The notes beneath the pieces are model-generated. The model made no database searches. It saw only the letters and a program-made list of their open reading frames with translations, and was not told the DNA's origin. DNA of 22,474 bases from Priapulus caudatus. Its lineage: Eukaryota > Priapulida > Priapulimorpha > Priapulimorphida > Priapulidae. The translations under genes and the position numbers were made by a program. The DNA lies in contig NW_014577139.1 in the NCBI RefSeq assembly GCF_000485595.1, forward strand, positions 539,104 to 561,577, given 5' to 3'. Positions 15,911-22,474 of the stretch are shown piece by piece (within the stretch, counting starts at the first letter, position 1; each line of letters starts with the position of its first letter).

Positions 15911-15924
15911 AGGAGAACAATGTT

Positions 15925-16196
15925 GCATTCTGAATAAATATGTGTCTATATTTATATAAATGTGTGTGTCTGTGTGCGTAAATGTAATATGTAAATTATG
16001 TATGTAATGTGTATATAATGGTGTACGTATGAGTGTCGAAATGGTACCTTAATCACTTTGCTTGTAAAGACTTTACTGAAGTTTCTTTTTCTGGTATCTA
16101 TTTTTTCTTCATGTTGTCTTTCACTTTACTTGTACCGACTTTGCTGAAGTTTTTTTCCTGGTTTTTATTTTTTTCTTCACGTTGTATGCCCTGTTT
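15925..16196 (+). repeat. Dispersed repeat, copy A (with internal duplication)
   Basis: It shares GTGTACGTATGAGTGTC, a CCTTAATCACTTT segment, 'CTGAAGTTT + T-run + TGGT' and TTTTTTCTTCATGTTGT with the copies at 18630-18845 and 18846-19115. The segment ending 'tttgctgaagttttt...cttcacgttgt' is itself repeated within this copy (about 16065-16115 and 16135-16185). Type unknown. Confidence 0.65.
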
Positions 16197-16248
16197 TAGT
16201 GGCCGTCTCCTACACCGGGATTCCGGGTTCGAGTCCCAGATGGGGATC
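16197..16248 (+). pseudogene. tRNA-Arg(CCT)-like 3' half, probably SINE-derived
   Basis: A perfect box B (GGTTCGAGTCC) at 16226-16236 sits in a T arm with four of five pairs. Upstream is a 7-base anticodon-type loop CTCCTAC with U33 and anticodon CCT (16209-16211), but its stem has two mismatches. The 5' half of a tRNA (acceptor strand, full D arm) is absent, and the sequence continues into a T-rich tail. A decayed tRNA-derived SINE or tRNA fragment is more likely than a working tRNA. Confidence 0.5.
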
Positions 16249-16299
16249 TTATTTTTCTTCCTTTTTTTCCCTTACCTATACCACTTTAGTAAGTATTAT

Positions 16300-16410
16300 T
16301 TTTAATTTTTAATTCATTTTTAATTTATTAATATATTTAATTTATTATTAGTTTAATTTATTAATTATTTTAATTTTTTATTTATTTTATCTTTTGATTT
16401 CTTATTATTT
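16300..16410 (+). repeat. AT-rich TTTAATTTATTA low-complexity run
   Basis: Imperfect repeats of TTTAATTTATT(A) form a tract of almost pure A and T. It lies between the tRNA-like piece and the pentamer array. Confidence 0.7.
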
Positions 16411-16420
16411 TTTACTGTTT

Positions 16421-16685
16421 GGGATGGGATGGGATGGGATGGCATGGGATGGCATGGCATGGGATGGCATGGGATGGCATGGCATGGCATGGGATGGGAT
16501 GGGATGCGGTGCGATGGGATGGGATGACATGGCATGGGATGGTATGGCATGGCATAGGAATTTGATAGGATGGCATGGCATGGCATGGTATGGGATGTCA
16601 TGGGATGGCATGGGGTGCGATGAGATGGGATGGGATGGAATGGGATATGGGAAGGGATGGGATGGGATGTGGTGCGATGGAATGG
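16421..16685 (+). repeat. GGGAT/GGCAT pentanucleotide array
   Basis: About 50 pentamers, mainly GGGAT and GGCAT, with occasional variants. The first 18 bases contain four GGG runs separated by AT, a canonical G-quadruplex pattern. All three frames per strand are open for long stretches because the unit lacks stops; these are not genes. Confidence 0.92.
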
Positions 16686-16760
16686 GATGGAATGGCATGG
16701 CATGGAATGGGATGGATGGATGCATGCATGGATGGATGCATGGATAGATAGATAGTTATA
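16686..16760 (+). repeat. GGAT/GCAT/GATA tetranucleotide run
   Basis: The pentamer array passes into GATGGATGGATGCATGCATG and then GATAGATAGATAG, a change of unit length from five to four. Confidence 0.85.
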
Positions 16761-16830
16761 TTTTTTGGGGTATTTTCCTTTCAACCAAGCGGTCACCAAC
16801 TGAGTAACGCCACTGATTTCCCCGGGCAAC

Positions 16831-16862
16831 GTCTATCTTTCTATCTATCTATCCCGCTAGTA

Positions 16863-16902
<40 letters not shown>

Positions 16903-16905
16903 CAT
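16831..16905 (+). repeat. (TCTA)n microsatellite
   Basis: Two TCTA runs are interrupted by a short CCCGCTAG stretch; the second (16862-16901) has ten units. Confidence 0.92.
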
Positions 16906-17015
16906 TCATCAAATGTGAACCTGTGACCCTTGACCTTTTGGTGAAAGGCACTCAAAATCAATAGGGTTCCACCCTCCGAGTTTCTACCTCTAACGGTTGC
17001 AAAAATATCGAGCAG
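16906..17015 (+). repeat. Dispersed 'TGACCTTTGACC...CAGACAGACAGAC' repeat tail
   Basis: The order is TGTGACCCTTGACCTTTTGG, AAAATCAATAGGGTTCCACC, CCGAGTTTCTACCTC, a GGTTGCAAAAATATCGAGCA stretch, then CAGACAGACAGAC. This matches a repeat pattern I recall from many invertebrate genomes that typically runs into a microsatellite, as it does here. Family is uncertain. Confidence 0.55.
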
Positions 17016-17054
17016 ACAGACAGACACACACACACACACCACACACACACACAG

Positions 17055-17086
<32 letters not shown>

Positions 17087-17252
17087 GCGCCACGCACACG
17101 GCACACGCAGCACGTACGCACACGCACACGCACACGCGACACGCACATATACCACAACACACACGCCACACACACACACAACACACAACACACACACACA
17201 CACGACACACACACACACACCACACACACACACAAACACAAACACACAAACG
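17016..17252 (+). repeat. (CA)n microsatellite with variants
   Basis: About 235 bp of mainly CA dinucleotides interrupted by CG, GC and CACGCA variants. Open frames on both strands are low-complexity artefacts. Confidence 0.95.
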
Positions 17253-17349
17253 GCGCAAAAACAATACGTTCCGCTACACTACGTGCGGAGGATATATATA
17301 TAAACCATTACTGCGAAGCGTTTGCCTACATTTTTCCAAGATTCATTAC

Positions 17350-17422
17350 TACAGTCAAACCCTGTTCGTAGAAAACTGACGGGCCAATGTAAAATAATTG
17401 TATTAAGCGGGTTTCGTATTAA
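17350..17422 (+). mobile_element. Pogo/Tigger-like terminus, copy 1
   Basis: It begins TACAGTCAAACCCTGTTCGT and continues ACTGACGGGCCAATG and TTGTATTAAGCGGGTTTCGT. It matches the second copy at 17563-17635 in direct orientation. The TACAGT(C/A) start with a TA target fits pogo/Tigger ends. No inverted partner was found. Confidence 0.55.
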
Positions 17423-17562
17423 CCACTTCAACATATAGTAGTCCTGAATTAACAAAGAAAAAATTATGGATTACAAGCTAGGTGTGTACAAGGTATTTTA
17501 TATAGGTTTATATGTATAATTAAAAACTTTAGTAGCTTTAAATTGTTCACAAATAGATACAA

Positions 17563-17635
17563 TTACAGTCGCACCCCGTTAGTACGAAACTGACGGGCCA
17601 AAGAAAAATAATCGTATTAAGCGGGTTCCGTATAT
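17563..17635 (+). mobile_element. Pogo/Tigger-like terminus, copy 2
   Basis: It begins TACAGTCGCACCCCGTTAGT, then ACGAAACTGACGGGCCAAAG and TCGTATTAAGCGGGTTCCGT. It is offset about 213 bp from copy 1, and the sequence after each copy also shows some similarity (ATGGATTA, GGTGTGTACAA), which suggests a tandem duplication of about 213 bp. Confidence 0.55.
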
Positions 17636-17784
17636 TATATTAGAAGAGAATATATATTTATATTAGAAGAAAAAAACAATGGATTAGAGGGTGTGTACAA
17701 AGTGTTTTATTTAGAAATGAAAATACCGGGACAGAAAATTTTATGTTAGTAACAGGACCCTTGTAAGCTCAGGGAATTAAGTTA

Positions 17785-18215
17785 GCTCCCAGTTCCCAGT
17801 TCCCAGTTCCTTATTCGAATAAGGAACTAGTAACTAGGCAAAGCAGTTACCAGTTCCCAGTTCCGAGTTCCCAGTTCCTTATTCGAATAAGGAACTAGTA
17901 ACTAGGCAAGAGCTACGTTTACCAGTTTACCACATGCAGTTCCCAGTTCCTTATTCGAATAAGGAACTAGTAACTAGGCAAAGCAGTTAATTGCCAGTTC
18001 CCAGTTCCTTATTCGAATAAGGAACTATAGTAACTAGGCAAAGCAGTTGCCAGTTCCCAGTTCCTTATTCGAATAAGGAACTATATAACTAGTGCAATGG
18101 CATTACAGTTTCCGCAGTTCTTATTCGAATAAGAGAACATATACGTTAATAGGCCCAGAAGCAGTTACCAGTTCCAGTTCGAAATGCAACTATTGAATTG
18201 GGGAACTGGTAACTA
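17785..18215 (+). repeat. Palindromic minisatellite, core AGTTCCTTATTCGAATAAGG
   Basis: The perfect palindrome TTATTCGAATAA occurs at 17811, 17879, 17951, 18009, 18065 and 18121, spaced 56-72 bp. Units also carry CAGTTCCCAGTTCC before it and AACTAGTAACTAGGCAAAGC after it. The last copies decay, and weaker relatives (GGTAACT, GAACTGG) reach to about 18350. Each unit can form a hairpin of 11-12 bp. Confidence 0.92.
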
Positions 18216-18432
18216 GGCAAAATAGCTTATCTATGTTTACATTATTTCAGCCACAATTAAGCCCTTGGCCCATCACATTTATTCGAACTCGGTAAATTCG
18301 AAGCTGTAATCTGAAATAAGTAGCTGGGTATCGAACTGGTAACTGAAAATACTAAATGTTGTGCAAGGGTTGCATTTGCCGCGAATAAGTAAACTAAGTA
18401 ACTATTTAACGCCAGATAAACATATTTAAATG

Positions 18433-18434
<2 letters not shown>

Positions 18435-18505
<71 letters not shown>

Positions 18506-18556
18506 ATGTGTGTGTGTAGTGTTTTGTGCTGTTGTGTGTGTGTGTGTGTGTGTGTG

Positions 18557-18607
<51 letters not shown>

Positions 18608-18618
18608 GTGTGTGTGTC
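18435..18618 (+). repeat. (GT)n microsatellite
   Basis: About 185 bp of GT repeats with a few CTGT and TGTAGTGTTTTG interruptions. Open frames across it are artefacts. Confidence 0.95.
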
Positions 18619-18629
18619 GGGTATATGTA

Positions 18630-18845
18630 TGGAATATGTAATGTACTTTATGACATCATGTATAAATGGTGTACATATGAGTGTCAGAAAGATGTAAAGT
18701 GTACCTTTAATTACTTTCTTGTAGCATGACCATTTGCTGAAGTTTTTTTCTGGTTTCTATTTTTTCTTACATTGTTTATGCACTGTTTGTAGCGTATGCA
18801 CTCAGAAAATCTATCACTTTAACTGGCTCAACACTATTGGCATTT
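18630..18845 (+). repeat. Dispersed repeat, copy B
   Basis: It contains GGTGTACATATGAGTGTCAG, TACCTTTAATTACTTTCTTG, GCTGAAGTTTTTTTCTGGTT, a CTATTTTTTCTTACATTGTT segment and ACTCAACACTATTGGC-like text (GGCTCAACACTATTGGCATT). It matches copy C throughout and copy A in its first half. Confidence 0.7.
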
Positions 18846-19115
18846 ATCAGTATGTCCATATTTATATAAAATAAATGTGCGTATATGTGTGGCGTATGTT
18901 TGTGTAATATGTATATAATTGGTGTACGTAACGAGTGCCAAAATGATCGTTAAAAGTGAATACGCCTTAATCACTATATTTGTATAGACTCTGCTGAAGT
19001 TTTTTTTTGTATATATTTTTTCTTCATGTGGTATAGCATTGTAATTGTACTGTATCCGTCAGAAATTTTATCATTTTAACTACTCAACACTATTGCTTTT
19101 ATCAGATTTTTTTCT
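18846..19115 (+). repeat. Dispersed repeat, copy C (tandem with copy B)
   Basis: It shares GGTGTACGTAACGAGTG, CCTTAATCACTATATTTGTA, CTGCTGAAGTTTTTTTTTGT, TTTTTTCTTCATGTGGTA and CTCAACACTATTGCTTTTAT with copy B, about 245 bp apart. A (TAA) run follows at about 19188-19207. Confidence 0.7.
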
Positions 19116-19209
19116 CCATGAAAGAAAAACGGTTGTCAATACATGTAAAATTATGTATTTGTATCTGAATTCATGCAATAAAGATTTAATAATAATAATA
19201 ATAATAATG

Positions 19210-19540
19210 TGTAAAAATATTGTTGCCGTGCACCAGCGGGAGTGTTAAATAAAAATTCTTAACAATCCCTCGAGCTTAACATAAACACAACTAGACCAAA
19301 AAGAATGTATTTTAATAATTTCCGTGGGAAAGCCATACTCTGAACCAGTCATATATGAAATCCAGCGGGGACCATGCAGCTGTCTTTCACATGAATTAGA
19401 TTCAAATAGATTCACGTAGCATTACTGTGCATCACGTAGCTGCTGCTGTGCTATGCATCAGAGTGAGCACAAAGTAAAACTAGACAGAGGGCACTCAAAG
19501 AGAGTGCATACCTCCGCGAGCGTGTAACCAGTGATAGCAT
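19210..19540. other. Intergenic sequence without recognised features
   Basis: No ORF, inverted repeat or RNA gene was supportable. A short direct repeat (TCACGTAGC) occurs near 19413 and 19433. Confidence 0.5.
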
Positions 19541-19547
19541 GTGTTAT

Positions 19548-19715
19548 AACAGCTGCTCGCTGCTGGCTGCTGGCTGACTGGAGATGCGCCCTAGAGGCGA
19601 GCTGCTCGCTGACTGGACTCCCAAAGGCGAGCTGCTGCTGACGATGACGCCCTAAGGCGAGCTTTTGGGTGCTGAATCGATCGATGCGTTGAGGCGTGTG
19701 TATAACAGCTGGCTC
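19548..19715 (+). repeat. GC-rich minisatellite with (A/T)AGGCGAGCTGCT motif
   Basis: About three to four imperfect units containing GAGGCGAGCTGCTCGCTGAC, AAAGGCGAGCTGCTGCTGAC and TAAGGCGAGC, flanked by GCTGCTGGCTG repeats. Spacing is about 35-40 bp. A short (CA) run with CGAA interruptions follows to about 19765. Confidence 0.7.
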
Positions 19716-20160
19716 GCTGCTGGCTTACACACACACACGAAACACACACACGAACACACACACGATAACACAGCCCAGCACGAGAGTGCGATTACATTTC
19801 CTCCGCTTGCAACTCGTTGGCGCGGGAGGTAAGCACCCTGAAGCATAGCGTTACACGCCATATCACAACGCATAACGCGTCTACAGAGGGGGTACAGGGA
19901 TTGTCTCTACCCGTCTCCCTCCCTCTCTCCCGCATCCCTCCCCCTCTCCTCCCACCATTCTTCGCCCTGTCTTCTTATCTCCTCCCTCCCCAACACCTCC
20001 AGGATCCTTTCTATTTTGCATTTCTTTTTTTGAATGTCACGTTTAGTTTCTCTGACAGTTTGCGTATTAAATCGAACTGTATTAAATGCCTGTAACAACT
20101 ATTTCTCATGTATTTATTTCTCGGTGCTATGGATTGCTTTTATATTTGCTCATACTTAGT

Positions 20161-20456
20161 ATACTCTCTTTCTCTTTCTCTCTGCTCTCTCTCTCTCGTC
20201 TCTCTCTCTGCTCCGTCCTCTCTCTCTCTCTCTCGCTCTCGTTTCTTTTCTCTCTCTCTGTCTCCTCTGTCTCTCTCTCTCTCTCTCTTTCTCTCTCTAC
20301 TGCACTCTCTCTCTCTCTTCTCTTCGCTTCTATTTCTTTCTTCCCTCGCTCTCCTCTCTCTCACTCTCCTTCTCTCCCTCTCATCTCCCTCTCTCCTCTC
20401 TCTCTCTCCCTCCTCTCTCTCTCTCTCCTCGTCTCTCTCTCTCTCTACCCTCTCTA
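20161..20456 (+). repeat. (CT)n polypyrimidine tract
   Basis: Nearly 300 bases of C and T with few purines, mostly CTCTCT with TTCT interruptions. Such tracts can form triplex (H-DNA). All open frames here are artefacts. Confidence 0.95.
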
Positions 20457-20514
20457 GCTCTTGTTCAACGGCGTAATAACATAGTATACATAGTTTGTTT
20501 TGCGATGAAAATCC

Positions 20515-20620
20515 TGCAACCGCCCACTGGCCTCCCTAAAGGCGCGGGTCGGAACTTGCCGCGGCAGGCCCCGCCGCCCGGCGCGACGCGCCGCGGCACT
20601 TTTTTCAGGCCATAAATTTT
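20515..20620. other. GC-rich segment, CpG-dense
   Basis: It includes CCGCGGCAGGCCCCGCCGCC and GCGCGACGCGCCGCGGC. It resembles the GC-rich interior of hAT-like elements seen nearby (CCGCGGCA recurs near 21106). No termini were identified. Confidence 0.4.
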
Positions 20621-20740
20621 TCCTGTAACACACAATCATTCAATAATTATAGTCTTTTGCCGGTACAAATATATCATGTTATACGTGTATCTCCAAGGGG
20701 CGCCCTAAAAAGCGAGACGCAGGGTCAGATGAGGTCAGGT

Positions 20741-20932
20741 CAGGGGCGTGTACAGGGGGGGGGTCCAGGGGTCCGGACCCCCCCCGCCGTGCTCGCGCAG
20801 AAAACGCATTTGAGGGGTCCTAATTTCAAAAAATCTGGGGAGGGCCCCCCACAGCCCCCGCGCCTTCGCGTGCTCGGGCAAGTATGTCCTTACGTTATGA
20901 ACCCCCCGTCCAAATCCTGTACACGGCCCCTG
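20741..20932. mobile_element. 192-bp hAT-like MITE, termini CAGGGGC(C)GTGTACAGG
   Basis: The left end (20741-20756) and right end (20916-20932) are inverted copies with a one-base indel. Next to the left end is a G run, GTCCAGGGGTCCGGACCCC; the right side has CCCCCCGTCCAAATCC. AGGTCA flanks both sides but in slightly different register, so the target duplication is ambiguous. CAGGGGC-type termini are common in hAT non-autonomous elements. Confidence 0.7.
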
Positions 20933-21009
20933 CAGGTCACCGTAGCTATAAAATGTTATGATCCAGAACTCTGGCACCATTCCTCTTCTCCCCCGTCTAC
21001 TCCACTTTG

Positions 21010-21260
21010 CCTGTAGATTTCAATTCACGGGGGAGGGCAATGCCCCAGACCCCCCTAGGGTGGCCTTCCGCCTCCCCGCGGGGCTCGGCCTATCCACGGC
21101 AAAAGCCGCGGCAACTATTTTTATTGGCTTCCGACGCCTTTGGCGCACCCCGTCCTTCCTGCTCCCGCTCCGCGCTCTTTCTCGTCTCTCATCCGCTCCA
21201 GCTCTCACGTCCCCCCTTCTCCGCGTACTACCCCCCCCGCCTGTACCCCCCGCGTTACAT
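21010..21260. other. GC/C-rich segment, possible further hAT-like fragment
   Basis: It contains GGGGGAGGGCAATGCCCC, CCCCGCGGGGCTCGG, and repeated CCGCTC / CCCCCCC runs. Overlapping plus-strand ORFs are Pro/Ser/Arg low complexity and not credible genes. Confidence 0.4.
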
Positions 21261-21374
21261 AAGCATGCCTGGCTAAAAAATAAAAGACGAGGATATGCGT
21301 GGCAACTTTTTTGATTGGATTAAAATCAGGACGTAGTATAGCTGCAGCGCACATGTTTATTCAAGTCACCTCCT

Positions 21375-21545
21375 CTCTCTCTGCACACACAGCAACACAC
21401 AGCAACACACACACCAACACAACTCACTCTCATCTCACTCTTGCTTTCTGCCCATCCCCTCTCCCCACCCCCACACACACACATCGCAACGCACACACTC
21501 TCTCTCGCTCTCTCTTTTCTCCCCTCTCTCTCGCTCTCGCTCTGC
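21375..21545 (+). repeat. Mixed (CA)/(CT) low-complexity tract
   Basis: ACACACAGCAACACACA-type repeats followed by CTCTCTCGCTCTCTC runs. Confidence 0.85.
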
Positions 21546-21553
21546 TTTATCAG

Positions 21554-21594
21554 ATCTCTTAGCTGGGGGCAGTCACTGTGCCCACAGCTAAGAT
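21554..21594 (+). other. Hairpin: TTAGCTG(G)GGGCA / TGCCC(A)CAGCTAA
   Basis: A stem of about 12 bp with one bulge on each side and a loop of about 6 bases (GTCACTG region). Role unknown; no U-rich termination signal follows. Confidence 0.5.
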
Positions 21595-21599
21595 ATCGG

Positions 21600-22160
21600 T
21601 CGCTATAGTAAATTCCGCGGCTGAATCGCTAACTGTAAGCAATGAACGAGACAAGAAGAATGAACAGGGCAGTCAGTGTGTCAGCGTCTGAATATAGATG
21701 CTGATCGCTGAGGAATGCATCGTCCGCGACACAAACGGTTTGACAGCGTAGCCAAGTCCAGCGACGGCAGGATGACGGTTGTGACCGTCACCACCCAGCC
21801 GTGGGAACGCGTCACAGGCAGCCAGCAAGAAAGCTCGACAAACGTGGAAACGGCATCAATAAACGCGGGAATCAAAGGCGAGCAGGGCGGTTCTGTCACA
21901 CAGGCCGACACGGCTGGGCGCTGATGGCTGCTGGCTGGTTCGCTCGATCAACGTCCCCTTCGTCGCTAGGCATAACGGCGTCCTGTTTCTCCGTGCTTTC
22001 GCCCGAGTTCCTTACCGGCGTTAGACGGAGAAAGCACCAGTATTCGATCGCTCTTCACTGATCAAGATGGCTGCAGGCTGGGATAATCGCTGATGGCTGG
22101 TGCGCTGCAGAATTCACATGCCCACAATATATAATATGGCCATGCATCCTGCGCTTGCTC
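21600..22160. other. Intergenic sequence without supportable gene
   Basis: Balanced base composition with overlapping ORFs of 69-86 codons in several frames and none with recognisable domains. GATGGCTG(C) motifs recur near 21923, 22065 and 22093. Nothing further was supported. Confidence 0.4.
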
Positions 22161-22171
22161 CAAGTATGGGA

Positions 22172-22474
22172 AGACAAGTGTCGCATGACTGATTTTGTAA
22201 ACGAAATGCAACGTCTACGAAAGGCATTTCTTAGAAATCATGCAACTACTGCGAGTGATTCGTGACGAATCCCAGCTACAGCGAGTTATTTCCAATTAAC
22301 GAAATCATGCCTACACTTTGCGCGCGCGGGCGCGGCGCGCCAAGTGTCGCATTACTTGATTTCGTTACGAAAATCATTGCATTTCGTAAACGAAATCAAG
22401 TCTACAAGTAATTCGATGTACGAATCAACTACTGGCGAGCATTTCGTTACGAAAATACAGCTACTGCGAGAGCA
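22172..22474 (+). repeat. Degenerate satellite with CTAC(T/A)GCGAG and TTTCGT(T)ACGAAA motifs (continues past right edge)
   Basis: CTACTGCGAG or close variants occur at about 22243, 22275, 22429 and 22461, about 32 bp apart within each pair. The palindromic TTTCGTTACGAAA (or spaced versions TTCGTGACGAA, TTTCGTAAACGAAA) recurs between them. A GCGCGCGCGGGCGCGGCGCGCC island lies in the middle (22320-22341). AAGTGTCGCAT is repeated at about 22169 and 22341. Confidence 0.75.

Noticed and set aside
16197-16248. Functional tRNA gene
   Set aside because: The 5' half is missing and the anticodon stem has mismatches; only the T arm and loop are tRNA-like.
16365-16829. Long ORFs on both strands in the pentamer array
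   Set aside because: A stop-free five-base unit gives open frames automatically; the peptides are pure repeat (GMAWD, HPIPS).
16890-17371. Cys/Val-rich and His/Thr-rich ORFs
   Set aside because: Translations of the (CA)n microsatellite.
17785-18215. CRISPR array (regularly spaced palindromic repeats)
   Set aside because: Spacing is irregular, the 'spacers' are themselves repeats, the units decay and the context is eukaryotic.
18435-18729. CVCVCV ORFs
   Set aside because: Translations of the (GT)n microsatellite.
20086-20476. Ser/Leu-rich and Arg/Glu-rich ORFs
   Set aside because: Translations of the (CT)n tract on the two strands.

Overview
The window looks like animal (metazoan) nuclear DNA, probably from a marine invertebrate such as a sponge or cnidarian. 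The reasons are one gene cut into many small exons with consensus GT/AG boundaries, a heavy load of short inverted-repeat transposons, decayed retrotransposon pieces and long microsatellites. No bacterial operon, phage or CRISPR structure was seen. The taxon is inference; only 'intron-rich animal genome' is well supported.

Positions 1 to 10400 hold the 5' part of one minus-strand gene. I assembled it by hand from at least 14 coding exons whose splice phases all agree. The predicted protein starts with a small globular Hook/NuMA-type domain (residues about 1-153), then a Ser/Pro-rich linker (about 154-225), then a long coiled coil that runs off the left edge. Three sequence points favour a NuMA (nuclear mitotic apparatus) relative over Hook or girdin: the first exon junction (AW/VNLM), the hydrophobic VTVLLLL helix, and the SPLSPHRALLQSPQ motif just before the coiled coil. 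NuMA anchors dynein at spindle poles and the cell cortex. The last exon holds a near-identical tandem array of 40- and 47-residue coiled-coil units. A 229-bp piece of that array (468-696) is inverted and interrupts the reading frame; this is either a real micro-inversion or an assembly error.

The gene's introns carry at least four compact inverted-repeat elements (1141-1465, 2464-2748, 4692-5114, 7760-8501) and one pogo/Tigger-like terminus.

Positions 10401 to 14200 are nested mobile-element debris: a dispersed 'CCTCCGCCAAGG' repeat, a frameshifted LINE reverse-transcriptase tail, a 349-bp inverted-repeat element, a 1574-bp foldback element with a perfect 8-bp target duplication and a nested insertion, and another inverted-repeat element with repeated TCGCCGA-type subterminal motifs.

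Positions 14200 to 22474 hold no supportable gene. They contain GC-rich hAT-like fragments, three copies of an unrecognised dispersed repeat (one next to a tRNA-Arg-like 3' half), a G-rich pentamer array, (TCTA), (CA), (GT) and (CT) tracts, a palindromic minisatellite built on TTATTCGAATAA, a GC-rich minisatellite, and a palindrome-rich degenerate satellite at the right edge.
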